From: Kiritimatiellia bacterium
GTDB lineage: Bacteria > Verrucomicrobiota > Kiritimatiellia > CAIVKH01
DNA: 64,000 nt
Assembly (NCBI GenBank): GCA_025054615.1
Contig: JANWZO010000014.1
Coordinates: forward strand, 1-64,000
Direction of reading: 5' to 3'
Below, one piece after another: positions 16,011-29,039 of this stretch. The stretch's first letter is position 1. Each line of letters opens with the position of its first letter. The notes below the pieces were generated by a model. The model worked only from the letters and a program-made list of their open reading frames with translations, did no database searches and was not told the origin of the DNA. Both the position numbers and the translations under genes were made by a program.

Positions 16011-17929
16011 AGCGAAGGGGACAACGAGCGCTGGCGCTCTGGCTAAGCCTTTCCTTGATAGCCACTGCGCGAGGACAGCTTCCGGCCGACGGTTATGTCA
16101 ACTTCAATTTCGACCAGGTCGACATCCCTGTTTTGATTAAACTGGTCGGCGAAATCACGGGGCGCCGTTTCGTGGTTGGGGAGGACATTTCGGGGCGGGT
16201 GACGGTCGTCACGCCGCAGCGCATTCCGGCACGCGACGCCTATCCGCTATTGCTTTCCATCCTTGAATCCCGTGGGCTGTCGGTGGTTGAACGCGGGGGC
16301 GTATTCCACGTCGTCTCCCTACCGGAGCGCGTGGTTGCCCCGGCCTCCGTGGTGGGGGAATCGCAGACCATGGAGTCCGCGGAGGGACTCGTAACCCGTA
16401 TCATTCGCGTGCAACACGTCGGCGTCGTGGAGTTGAGGCGATTGCTCGAGCCGCTCGTGCGCGGCGGCAAGGCAGGTGCGCTGGCGGCCTTCCCGCCGAC
16501 CAATCACCTGATCATCACGGACACGGCCGAAAACGTTCGTTTGATTGAAAAAATTGTGACTGAGCTCGACAAACCCGGAGCCGCCCGAGTCGTTGAGGTC
16601 ATTGAATTGAAACATGCCGCACCGGATGATCTGGCTCGCCAGATTGTCGCCGCGATGCGGGCCGGCGAGACAGCCGGGGAAAGAGTGCAACGCCACTTGC
16701 AACAGGTCACGGAAGGCATGGCGGCCCTGCCGGCCGATGTAGTTGTCGTACCGTCGCCGCGCGCAAACAGCCTGTTGATTGTGGGCACGCCGGTCCAGCT
16801 CAAGGAGTTGCGCGACATCATCGCTCGGCTCGACGTGCCGGCCCGATCCGGATACGGCCGGCTCCATGCGATTTTTCTTCGTTATCTCTCCGCCGAGGAT
16901 GCGGCGAAGAGCCTCAATGCGCTCCTCCAAAAGGCCGACAAGGAACAACGTTCACCGATCGCGATCGAGCCTAATCCCGCCAACAACGCGTTAATCGTGG
17001 ACGCGTCGCCACAGGATTACGAGTTCATTCGCGCGCTCGTCGAGAAACTGGATCAGGTCCCGCAGCAAGTTCTCGTCGAAGTGCTGCTGGCGGAAGTGGC
17101 GGTCGGCCGCAACCTCGATATCGGCGTGCGGCTTGCCACAGTGGAACAGCCCAAGGACGGCGCGACAACTGCATTAGGAACCAGCAGGCTGGGGGAGACC
17201 GATTCGCTCGCAGAATTCATCGAAAAAGGCGTTTTTCCGCAGGGATTGGCCATCGGCGTCGCACGGGGCGTCCTCATCAATCCTCGCACCGGTGATCCAG
17301 TCCCGAACATGCCGCTGCTCATCGAGGCGCTCGCCCGGAGCCGTGACGTAAAAATCCTATCAAATGTTCCCCTCTGGGCGCAGAACAACAGTGAGGCTAC
17401 CGTCAGCGTTGTCGACAACATCCCGATTCTTCGATCCACCATCGAGGGCGGATCAGGGACGGCACGGGACATTATCCAAAACATCGATCGGATTGATGTC
17501 GGTATCAAACTAAAGGTAACTCCCCACGTTAATCCTGACGGCGAGATCACGCTCAAACTTAATCCCAGCATCGAGGCCATCGTGGACCAAGGACCTCCCG
17601 GCACCAGCTTTGCGCCGACCATTGCCAAGCGGGAGGTTTCAACAACAGTGACCGTTCCCAATGGCGCGACGGTGGTGATTAGCGGCCTGATCCGCGAGGA
17701 TCGCGTTCAGGATGTGTATAAGGTGCCGATTCTGGGAGATATCCCGCTGATCGGTTTCTTTTTCCGCAAAAAGGGGGAGCGGATGGAGCGCACGAACCTT
17801 CTGATTTTTGTAACTCCGCATATTGTGACAGACATCCGCGTGGCGAAGGAGATGAAGGAACGTCTCCAGAAACAAACAGCGCTAACTTCAGAATCACTGC
17901 AGGGCCACGAGAACGAAACGCGGAGGTAG
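16007..17929 (+). CDS. gspD: Type II secretion secretin
   Basis: 640 residues from GTG 16007, which overlaps the lpxA stop (GTGA). The long upstream open frame back to 15725 is only the lpxA shadow. A signal peptide (ALALWLSLSLIATARG) precedes the N0 domain YVNFNFDQVDIPVLIKL. N1-type repeats follow (VVPSPRANSLLIVGTP and IEPNPANNALIVDASP). The C-terminal secretin beta-domain ends with VPILGDIPLIGFFFRKK. Secretins form the outer-membrane channel. gspE and gspF follow directly. No pilotin or GspC is adjacent; a GspC-like gene occurs at 43566. Confidence 0.9.
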   Translation: MKRRGQRALALWLSLSLIATARGQLPADGYVNFNFDQVDIPVLIKLVGEITGRRFVVGEDISGRVTVVTPQRIPARDAYPLLLSILESRGLSVVERGGVFHVVSLPERVVAPASVVGESQTMESAEGLVTRIIRVQHVGVVELRRLLEPLVRGGKAGALAAFPPTNHLIITDTAENVRLIEKIVTELDKPGAARVVEVIELKHAAPDDLARQIVAAMRAGETAGERVQRHLQQVTEGMAALPADVVVVPSPRANSLLIVGTPVQLKELRDIIARLDVPARSGYGRLHAIFLRYLSAEDAAKSLNALLQKADKEQRSPIAIEPNPANNALIVDASPQDYEFIRALVEKLDQVPQQVLVEVLLAEVAVGRNLDIGVRLATVEQPKDGATTALGTSRLGETDSLAEFIEKGVFPQGLAIGVARGVLINPRTGDPVPNMPLLIEALARSRDVKILSNVPLWAQNNSEATVSVVDNIPILRSTIEGGSGTARDIIQNIDRIDVGIKLKVTPHVNPDGEITLKLNPSIEAIVDQGPPGTSFAPTIAKREVSTTVTVPNGATVVISGLIREDRVQDVYKVPILGDIPLIGFFFRKKGERMERTNLLIFVTPHIVTDIRVAKEMKERLQKQTALTSESLQGHENETRR

Positions 17930-17931
17930 GC

Positions 17932-19482
17932 GTGTGCGCAGACCGTCCAGCCGTCGAACCGGGTGGCCTGCCCTTTGTCGAGCTCGTGGACCCTTCATGG
18001 TTGAGGCCGCAGTGGGTGGAAAAATTGCCAGTCGACTGGGCCCGGACTCATCAGGTTCTTCCCGTGGAGAAAGACGGTGTCCTCTACGCGCTGGCAGCGG
18101 GTCCTTCAGCCGCAGCGAGGGCCCATGAGCTTTCTTTGCTCCTTGGACGAGATCTGTTTCCTCTTCTGAGCACGCCGGAACAGGTCCGGCGCGCGATCGA
18201 CCTATGCTACTCCATGCGAGAGGCGCCCGCCATCAACGCGGAGCCCATCAGCGGGGTCCGCCAGATCGAGTCGAAGGCGGAAGACCTGTTGCGGGTCGGG
18301 GAAGATGCGCCAGTCGCCCAGTATGTCAGCGCTCTGCTTCTCGACGCGCTGAGGCGGCGCGCATCCGATATTCATTTGGAACCGTTCGAATCCCATCTGC
18401 AGATTCGTTTTCGAATCGATGGCTTTCTGTACGCTCAACCGCAGCCCCCGAGAACGATCGAGGATGCTCTGGTTTCGAGAATCAAAGTGATGGCCCGGCT
18501 CGATGTTGCGGAGCGAAGGCTCCCCCAGGATGGCATGGCGCGCGTTCGGATTGGAGAGCGCGAGTTCGACGTACGGGTCTCCACCATCCCGGTCGCGGAA
18601 GGCGAGCGTGTGGTCTTGCGCCTTTTGAATCCGGAAAGCCTCCTCCGGCCGCTCGAACAACTCGGTATGCCCAAACGGATTGAAGAGGATTTCCGCCGCG
18701 CCCTAAGGGAACCTCATGGTGTCATTCTGGTCACTGGTCCGACCGGCAGCGGCAAAACGACGACCTTGTATGCAGCCCTGCAAGCAATCGACACCGCGCG
18801 GCTCAACGTCCTGACCATCGAGGATCCGATCGAATATCAGATCCCAAACGTCAGCCAGATGCAGGTTCGCCCAAAAATCGGCCTGACGTTTGCCCAAGGT
18901 CTTCGCCACATTCTCCGACAGGATCCGGACGTCATCCTCGTCGGCGAAATCCGCGACGCCGAAACCGCGGAGATTGCTGTCCGCGCCGCGCTGACTGGCC
19001 ACCTCGTATTCAGCACGCTGCATACGAACGACGCCGTTTCCGCCGTAGCGCGCCTCGCGGACATGGGGGTCCCCACATATCTTCTGGCCACCGCGCTCCG
19101 CGGGTGCATGGCCCAACGGCTGGTTCGACGCCTCTGTCCGAATTGCCGCCGAGAATCTCGCGCTACGCCGGAAGAGCTTCAGTTGTTGGGCCGTCGCGCC
19201 GCTGAAGTCGCGGATCGGCCCATTTGGCGACCGGGGAGTTGTTCATCGTGCATGGGCGGATATTTGGATCGGATCGGCATTTACGAATGGGTTGCGTTCG
19301 GGCAGGACTGGGAATCAGCAATCCGAATGGGGCACAATGTCGAGTCCCTCCGCCGACAGGCGCGAAGTCGCGGAATTCCCTCGTTGGCCGATGATGGTAT
19401 GGAGAAAGTCCTCTCGGGGATCACATCACTCGACGAATTCTTCCGTGCGCTCGGCGGTTCACACACGCCCGACCTCGCATGA
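17932..19482 (+). CDS. gspE: Type II secretion ATPase
   Basis: 516 residues from GTG 17932, two bases after gspD. Residues 1-100 are an N-terminal GspE/MshEN-like domain and 115-440 the ATPase. Walker A is GPTGSGKTTT at 269-278; the Asp box is LTIEDPIEYQ; Walker B is DPDVILVGEIRDAETA; the His box is LHTNDAVS. Cysteines 402, 405, 437 and 440 (CPNC and CSSC) form the zinc-binding insertion typical of GspE/PilB. This cytosolic motor drives pseudopilus growth. It overlaps gspF by ATGA. Confidence 0.92.
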   Translation: MCADRPAVEPGGLPFVELVDPSWLRPQWVEKLPVDWARTHQVLPVEKDGVLYALAAGPSAAARAHELSLLLGRDLFPLLSTPEQVRRAIDLCYSMREAPAINAEPISGVRQIESKAEDLLRVGEDAPVAQYVSALLLDALRRRASDIHLEPFESHLQIRFRIDGFLYAQPQPPRTIEDALVSRIKVMARLDVAERRLPQDGMARVRIGEREFDVRVSTIPVAEGERVVLRLLNPESLLRPLEQLGMPKRIEEDFRRALREPHGVILVTGPTGSGKTTTLYAALQAIDTARLNVLTIEDPIEYQIPNVSQMQVRPKIGLTFAQGLRHILRQDPDVILVGEIRDAETAEIAVRAALTGHLVFSTLHTNDAVSAVARLADMGVPTYLLATALRGCMAQRLVRRLCPNCRRESRATPEELQLLGRRAAEVADRPIWRPGSCSSCMGGYLDRIGIYEWVAFGQDWESAIRMGHNVESLRRQARSRGIPSLADDGMEKVLSGITSLDEFFRALGGSHTPDLA

Positions 19483-20669
19483 AGACGTTCGCATACCGCG
19501 GATATACTCGCGGCGGGACACGCGTTCGGGGCATAGTCGAGGCAATCGGTCCGAAGGAAGCCCGGGAAAAACTCATTGCGCGGGAAATCCTGCCGGAGCG
19601 GATCGAACCGGCTGCTGGGGCGGCTGGTCGAAGCCGCATTCCGGCTTCAAAACGGGCGGCTCTCTACCGCGAGTTGGGGTCGCTCATTCGAGCCGGGGTA
19701 CCTCTGGAAAACGCTCTATCCCTGCTGGGGAACACGTATGCCACAGGCGCCGAGTCGCATGGGCTCGCATCGGCGCGCGATCGAATCCGCGAAGGCGTCG
19801 CTCCGGATGACGCGCTCGCTGCATCCCTGACGGGCATGACGCCATTCGAGGCCGCTCTCTTGCAGGCCGGCCGCCGCAGCGGGCGGCTAGGCGAGTCGAT
19901 GGAGCAGCTCGCCGGCTATCTGGAGAACGAGGAGCGGCTTCGCGAAGGGATCAAATCGGCGTTGATCTATCCGTTTCTCGTGCTCCTGCTTGGGCTGCTG
20001 ATCGGGGTTGTAGTCATTCTTGTCCTGTTTCCGCGTTTAGCCTCGTTGTTCGAGGAGACGGGCGCCGACCTGCCGAGTTTGACAAGGGCCTTGATCTGGA
20101 TGGGGCGCGACGGCCGAAACGCCTTGCTCGCTTCTGTGCTGGCAGCGGCTGCAGGAGTCATGTTCGGGGCTCGCGCGATCTCGCGGCCGGCGGCTCGAAA
20201 ATCCCTTGAACTTCGCGCTGTGCGAATCCCGTTGTTCGGCAGCCTGCTCCGCCTGTCGGCTGCCGCTCGTTTTGGCAGAACTCTGGCCCTCTGCATTCGG
20301 GGCGGGGTGCAAATTCCGGACGCCTTCCCGCTGGCGGGCCGAGCCTCCGGTATGCGTTCGGTGGAAGAAGCATCCATCGTCTGCGCCGAAGAGATCCGCC
20401 AGGGCAAAGCCCCTGCCGACGCACTAGGCAGATGCCCGATAGTCGGAGACCTCCTTGTTTCATGGTACTGCGCCGGTGAAGCGTCCGGCGATCCGGCGAC
20501 GCTGCTTGAACAGGCGGCGAACCAGTACTACGCGCGCTGGGAAAATCTAGTGCAGCGGATGCTCCGCCTCATCGAGCCGCTTCTCATCCTGCTTGTCGGG
20601 GCGATGGTTCTTGTGGTCGCCGTGGGCATTCTGTTGCCAGTGCTGTCCCTGAACCAGATCTCATGGTGA
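19479..20669 (+). CDS. gspF: Type II secretion inner-membrane platform protein
   Basis: 396 residues. Two copies of the T2SSF domain: about 58-180 (AALYRELGSLIRAGVPLENAL, then LEAALLQAGRRSGRLGESM) and about 260-380 (AARFGRTLALCIRGGVQIPDA, CAGEASGDPATLLEQAA). Three transmembrane stretches appear near 160-190, 207-228 and 363-390. GspF anchors the machinery and passes motion from GspE to the pseudopilus. No gspG-K pseudopilin gene follows; the next gene is a solute-binding protein 57 bases away, so the pseudopilins must be encoded elsewhere. Confidence 0.9.
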   Translation: MKTFAYRGYTRGGTRVRGIVEAIGPKEAREKLIAREILPERIEPAAGAAGRSRIPASKRAALYRELGSLIRAGVPLENALSLLGNTYATGAESHGLASARDRIREGVAPDDALAASLTGMTPFEAALLQAGRRSGRLGESMEQLAGYLENEERLREGIKSALIYPFLVLLLGLLIGVVVILVLFPRLASLFEETGADLPSLTRALIWMGRDGRNALLASVLAAAAGVMFGARAISRPAARKSLELRAVRIPLFGSLLRLSAAARFGRTLALCIRGGVQIPDAFPLAGRASGMRSVEEASIVCAEEIRQGKAPADALGRCPIVGDLLVSWYCAGEASGDPATLLEQAANQYYARWENLVQRMLRLIEPLLILLVGAMVLVVAVGILLPVLSLNQISW

Positions 20670-20726
20670 GGATCAGCTTGCAGACGGCGACACAGGGAGA
20701 AATAGTTCGGGAAAAGGGAGTTTCTA

Positions 20727-22499
20727 ATGAAGTCGACCCAGCGGTTTTCGATTTGGAGCTTAGGCCTTGTCCTGATGATAGCGGCGGCAGGCCGAAGCGA
20801 AACCGTCATCCCGTCCGAGGGTTGGCAGGAATCGACTCACCCCTACGCATCGGCTGACGCGGAGCCGGGCGGCGAAATGTCCATGTATGCAGGTCCGTAC
20901 CCTCGCAGCCTCAACTACTACCTCGACTCGTCCTCACATTCCGCAGAAATCCTCAACCTGCTGTACGACAGCCTGTTGACGATGAATCCTGCGTCCCTTG
21001 AATTCGAGCCGGGGATCGCGCAACGCGTTGTCGTCGGCGACGACAAAATGACCTTCACGATCCACCTGGATCCCGAGGCAGTTTGGAGCGACGGCCGTCC
21101 CATTACGGCCGAGGACATCGTGTGGACGTGGAAGGCCATCCTTGACCCACGGCATCTCACAGGTCCCCACAAGGTCGACCTCGAGCGCTTTCAGGAACCC
21201 GAAGTTCTCGATGAGCGGACAGTGCGTTTGGTGGCCCGTGAACCGCATTGGAAAAACCTCCTGGTCATTGCGGGATTCAATCCCTTACCCAAACACGCCT
21301 TTTCGACGAGTGATTTCAATAAATTGAACTTTGAGTTTCCCGTGGTCTCCGGTCCTTATCGACTCGCCGAGCTGCGCGAAGGCTTTTTCTCCCGCTTCGA
21401 ACGGAGAGAGGACTGGTGGCAGCGTCATCGGCTCCGGAACCAACATGTCGGGAATTTTCAGACCTTGCGGTACATGTATTTCCAGGAAAGAGAGAACGCA
21501 TTCGACGCGTTTCTGAAAGGGACAATCGACGTGTTCCCCGTCTACACGGCGCACGTCTGGGTGAATCAGACATCGGGCGAGCGATTTGAGCGCAACTGGA
21601 TCGTTAAGCAGCGCATCCATAACCACCAACCGGTGGGTTTTCAGGGCTTCGCCATGAACATGCGTCGATTCCCATTCGACGACGTGCGGGTCCGGCGCGC
21701 CCTCGCCATGCTGCTCAACCGGCAGCACATGAATGAAGTGTTGATGCACAATCAGTATTTTCTGCATCGGTCCTACTATGAGGACCTGTACACGCCGGAA
21801 CATCCCTGCACGAATCCGCTGATTCCCTTCGACAAGGCCGGCGCGCGAAGCCTCCTGGCCGAAGCAGGGTGGGTGGCGGATCCGCAAACCGGCATCCTGC
21901 ACAAAGATGGAAAACCGTTTCGCTTCACCTTCCTGACGCGAGACGCGGCCGTGGACCGCTTCTTGGTGATTTACAAGGAAGACCTGAAGGATGTCGGAAT
22001 CGAAATGAACATCGTCCAAAAAGATTGGTCCGCGTGGATGAAGGACATGGACGAATTCAATTACGACATGACCTGGGCAGCCTGGGCGGGAGGCATCTGG
22101 CGCGATCCTGAACACCAATGGTCCTCTCGCGAGGCGGACCGGCCGGGCGGCCAAAACATTACCGGCTTCAAGAACGAGCGCGTGGACGAACTGATCGCCA
22201 GGCAACGGACCGAATTCGACCTCGAAAAACGGAATGCGATCCTTCGCGAGATCGATTCGATCCTCACGGCAGAGGTTCCCTACATCCTCCTGTGGAACCT
22301 GAACTACACCCGGCTGCTCTATTGGAACAAATTCGGGACCCCACCGACTGTCCTGGGCAAATACGGAGATGAAAGCGCAGCCGCCAGTCTGTGGTGGTAT
22401 GACCCGGATGCCGCCGCCGACCTTCAAGACGCCATGGCTCGAGGTCTGTCCCTTCCGCCGAAACCGTCTGTCATCGATTTCAACGCGATTTCGCGTTGA
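20727..22499 (+). CDS. ABC-type peptide/nickel solute-binding protein (family 5)
   Basis: 590 residues. A signal peptide (SIWSLGLVLMIAAAGRSE) is followed by a family 5 binding protein: VVGDDKMTFTIHLDPEAVWSDG, PITAEDIVWTWKAILDPRH and the C-terminal EIDSILTAEVPYILLWNL. The family captures oligopeptides, nickel or sugars in the periplasm. No permease or ATPase lies beside it, so it must work with a distant transporter or act as an orphan receptor. Length is slightly long for the family. It follows gspF by 57 bases without an obvious terminator between. Confidence 0.82.
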   Translation: MKSTQRFSIWSLGLVLMIAAAGRSETVIPSEGWQESTHPYASADAEPGGEMSMYAGPYPRSLNYYLDSSSHSAEILNLLYDSLLTMNPASLEFEPGIAQRVVVGDDKMTFTIHLDPEAVWSDGRPITAEDIVWTWKAILDPRHLTGPHKVDLERFQEPEVLDERTVRLVAREPHWKNLLVIAGFNPLPKHAFSTSDFNKLNFEFPVVSGPYRLAELREGFFSRFERREDWWQRHRLRNQHVGNFQTLRYMYFQERENAFDAFLKGTIDVFPVYTAHVWVNQTSGERFERNWIVKQRIHNHQPVGFQGFAMNMRRFPFDDVRVRRALAMLLNRQHMNEVLMHNQYFLHRSYYEDLYTPEHPCTNPLIPFDKAGARSLLAEAGWVADPQTGILHKDGKPFRFTFLTRDAAVDRFLVIYKEDLKDVGIEMNIVQKDWSAWMKDMDEFNYDMTWAAWAGGIWRDPEHQWSSREADRPGGQNITGFKNERVDELIARQRTEFDLEKRNAILREIDSILTAEVPYILLWNLNYTRLLYWNKFGTPPTVLGKYGDESAAASLWWYDPDAAADLQDAMARGLSLPPKPSVIDFNAISR

Positions 22500-22644
22500 G
22501 AAGACCTCACCGCGCAGGAACGTCGCGGTATTTGCGCGGAAAATTCGCCTAATTTCAGGGCGGGTTCTGATCCGCCGATCGTCAATGGCGTTCGCAGACG
22601 GTTCCTTCTAGCAACGGATCGTTCGCGCAGCGGCTGAGGCGGCG

Positions 22645-25053
22645 TCAGCCCCTTCCCAACGGCGCCGCCGATGCCCGAACGCGCTGCAACGTTCCGCAAA
22701 ACCGCCACGATTTGGAAACGAGCCGAACGGGCGCCCCATCGAAAAATACCCGCGAGAAGCGGTCATATAGAACGAGCGCGATTGATCCGATGCCGAACCC
22801 ATCCTCGATCGTTTCCGTCTGGACGACGAGGTCGCGCCCATGCACTTCAGCCCGAATCACCACGGAACTCCGCTGCCCGGACCGATAGCCATCGGTATCT
22901 CCATCGTCGCAGGTGTAGGTGGCCGACGCCTGAGCCCCGTCCCTGTTTCGAAGGAAGATATGGGCCTCGATCTCCAACGGATTCCATCGGTTGTCGACCG
23001 GCTCGCCGACACTCATCGGAAGGATGCTTCCTTCCCGGACATAGAGCGGTGTTTGTTCCTCAGTCGGTGAAACCGTCAGGCGGCAGGGAGCTTCAATCCA
23101 ACGCGAATCGATCGCCGACCACCACGCTGCAGGTCCGGGCAGGATCACGTCCCGCGTCCGCCGTTCGCCATCGAGAATCGGTGCCTGCAGGATCGCCGGA
23201 CCAATCATGAATTCATCCTCGATGCGGTCCAGCGGGAAATCAGTCGTTGAGTCAAAGTCGTAGAACAGCGGCCGTATAATCGCGTCGCCGTCCTCTTCGT
23301 GCCGGATGAACAGGTTGTAGAGATAGGGTCGGAGCTTGTAGCGGAGCCGGATGTAATGCCGCACGACGCGAAGCGTGAGCCGATCGAACGCCCAGGGCTC
23401 CTGCCGGCGAGTGCCCTTCGCGCTGTGGTTTCGACAAAAGGGAAACAGAAAACACGCCTTTTGCCAGTCGCGCAGGAGTTGCGGTGATGTGTCGCCGGCA
23501 AATCCGCCAATATCCGGGCCATTGAACGGAACTCCAGAAAGAGCGAGGTTCAACGTGCACGGGATCGCGAGCTTCAGATAGTGGTAGTTGGAGCAATTGT
23601 CGCCGGTCCAAATCGCGGCATATTTGCCGATGCCCACGTAGCCGGAACGGCTGATCACGAAGGGCCGCCTGCCAGGGTGCGCCGCGGCGAAACCCTCACG
23701 CGTCGCGATCGCCATACCCAGGGCATATTGATTGTGAAACGCGTCGTGGGGCAGGCGCCCTTTCTGAAACCGCATCGCATCGTTCTGCACGAAGCCGGTC
23801 GACGGATCATTCATGTCGATCCACGCGCCGCGAATGCCCGCAGCGGCAAATTTCCGCACGTTTTCCGCCCACCATTTGCGCCCCTCGGGCAGCGAGAAGT
23901 CGGGGAAGACCGTGTCGCCTGGCCACACCTGGCCCACAAACTCGCCGCCTTGAGGATTCCGGCAAAAGATGTCGTGCTTTTGCCCGTCGTCGTAAATCGA
24001 GTAGCCCGGCTCGCGTTTTACGCCCGGGTCGAGAATCGGGATGACCTTTCTGCCGTTTTCCTCAAGTCTTTTGACGGCGGCCCCAAAATCGGGGAAATGT
24101 TTCGGATCGACCGTAAACACCTTGAACGACTGCATGTAGTCGATGTCGATCCACAAGCCGTCGCAGGGGATTCCATGCTCGCGGAATTTCCCGTCCAGCT
24201 CGAGGAGGTCCGATTCGGATTGATAGCCCCAACGGCACTGATGGTAGCCCAGCGCCCACACGGGGGGCAGCGGCGTACGACCCACGAGGGTTTGGTAAAG
24301 CCGCGTCAATTCGGGAAGGCTCTCGGCTGCGATCACGTAAAGGTCCGAGGCCCCGCTCTCGGCGCCCAGCGCGATTCGCGGCGCCGCGCTGCCGCTGCCG
24401 TCAGGGAACGATGCCCCCGTGTGAATGAACGTCGCTTGAGGATTGTCGAGGAGCAGGCCGATCCAGTGGCGCCCCCGATGCACAATCAGGTAGGGGATGG
24501 AGGCATAATACGGATCCGGTCGGTCCTCGAAGACTTCTTTCCAGTGAAAGTCGGCGAAGGCGTCGGTATTCCAAAATTTAGACTGCCGCCCCGAAAGCTC
24601 GAGCCCCAAGAGCTTTTCACCCATACCATAGAACCGATCGTCATCGCGTCTTTCAAACAGGAACACCGTCGCCGATCCGCTGACGCCGATCGCGGAGCCG
24701 GCGGGAGCCGAGAACACCTCGGCGCCGTCCGGCGCGCGTACAGCGACCGCGCCAGTGGCGTCCATCGAGGCCTCATAAACCGGCGCGCTGCCGCGTTTCG
24801 GCCTGCGCGGATCCAGTCCGCTGAGAAGCGGAACGGACTGCCACGGCCCTCTGAGCCGCAGTCGACAGATTCCATTGCCAAACTGGCGAAATTCGATGTG
24901 CAAGCCGGAGCGGCCGGCCCGGGCCGAACCGCGCCGATCTACCCGGCGAATGAATTCGAAATTCAGAAAATGCGGAAATTTGCGGAAATACACGCGGCGA
25001 CTAAACAAAACATCGCTCGCGTTGGGCAAGCGCGAATCAGCGCCGCGCCGCAT
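22645..25053 (-). CDS. Glycoside hydrolase family 31 alpha-glucosidase-like enzyme
   Basis: 802 residues from ATG 25053; the true start could be a later codon such as GTG at 24993, since the first ~20 residues look poorly conserved. GH31 core is clear: FYGMGEKLLGLELSGR, PVWALGYHQCRWGYQS, LWIDIDYM, the nucleophile Asp413 in WIDMNDPS, and the acid/base Asp485 in IWTGDN. An N-terminal galactose-mutarotase-like domain and C-terminal beta-domains fit the family, which acts on alpha-glucosides, alpha-xylosides or sulfoquinovosides. No signal peptide is evident, so it is likely intracellular. Palindrome array 2 sits 44 bases upstream. Confidence 0.88.
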   Translation of the reverse strand: MRRGADSRLPNASDVLFSRRVYFRKFPHFLNFEFIRRVDRRGSARAGRSGLHIEFRQFGNGICRLRLRGPWQSVPLLSGLDPRRPKRGSAPVYEASMDATGAVAVRAPDGAEVFSAPAGSAIGVSGSATVFLFERRDDDRFYGMGEKLLGLELSGRQSKFWNTDAFADFHWKEVFEDRPDPYYASIPYLIVHRGRHWIGLLLDNPQATFIHTGASFPDGSGSAAPRIALGAESGASDLYVIAAESLPELTRLYQTLVGRTPLPPVWALGYHQCRWGYQSESDLLELDGKFREHGIPCDGLWIDIDYMQSFKVFTVDPKHFPDFGAAVKRLEENGRKVIPILDPGVKREPGYSIYDDGQKHDIFCRNPQGGEFVGQVWPGDTVFPDFSLPEGRKWWAENVRKFAAAGIRGAWIDMNDPSTGFVQNDAMRFQKGRLPHDAFHNQYALGMAIATREGFAAAHPGRRPFVISRSGYVGIGKYAAIWTGDNCSNYHYLKLAIPCTLNLALSGVPFNGPDIGGFAGDTSPQLLRDWQKACFLFPFCRNHSAKGTRRQEPWAFDRLTLRVVRHYIRLRYKLRPYLYNLFIRHEEDGDAIIRPLFYDFDSTTDFPLDRIEDEFMIGPAILQAPILDGERRTRDVILPGPAAWWSAIDSRWIEAPCRLTVSPTEEQTPLYVREGSILPMSVGEPVDNRWNPLEIEAHIFLRNRDGAQASATYTCDDGDTDGYRSGQRSSVVIRAEVHGRDLVVQTETIEDGFGIGSIALVLYDRFSRVFFDGAPVRLVSKSWRFCGTLQRVRASAAPLGRG

Positions 25054-25096
25054 CTATCGCGATGGCCGCTGCGTTCCGTCCCCGATCACGCATGGA

Positions 25097-25257
25097 TTTC
25101 CATGAAATGGAAAACTTGCAGCGATGATTTTCCATCGCATGGAAAATCTGCAGCAACTTTTTTCCATGGCATGGAAAATCTGCGGCAACATTTTTCCATG
25201 GCATGGAAAATTTGCCGCAACACGTTTCCATCGCATGGAAATTTCCATGCCATGGAA
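25097..25257. repeat. Array 2: six TTTCCAT-NNN-ATGGAAA palindromes, 32 bp period
   Basis: Units: 25097-25113 (centre GAA), 25127-25147 (CGC), 25160-25178 (GGC), 25192-25210 (GGC), 25225-25241 (CGC), 25243-25257 (GCC). Centres at 25105, 25137, 25169, 25201, 25233 and 25250 give spacings of 32, 32, 32, 32 and 17. The spacers are alike too (ACTTGCAGCGATG, TCTGCAGCAACTT, TCTGCGGCAACAT and TTTGCCGCAACACG share TGCNGCAA), so each period is nearly a 32-bp direct repeat. It lies between the ligA stop and the GH31 start, both minus strand. The arms match array 1. Confidence 0.92.
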
Positions 25258-25344
25258 TTTTCGAGTGACATCGCTGAAAAAATTCGGCTCTGGAATCTGG
25301 TGCCGGCTGTGCAGGCGAACGGCCTCCGCCCTGAACAGATCCGA

Positions 25345-28975
<3,631 letters not shown>

Positions 28976-29039
28976 AATTGCGCTTTGCGCCGCAGTCGTG
29001 TCGGAGATCCGGAGATCCGCTGAGGGCCCGTGGCGCGCG

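Noticed and set aside
21285-22427. Minus-strand 380-residue open frame
   Set aside because: It opposes the solute-binding protein gene, which has signal peptide and family motifs.
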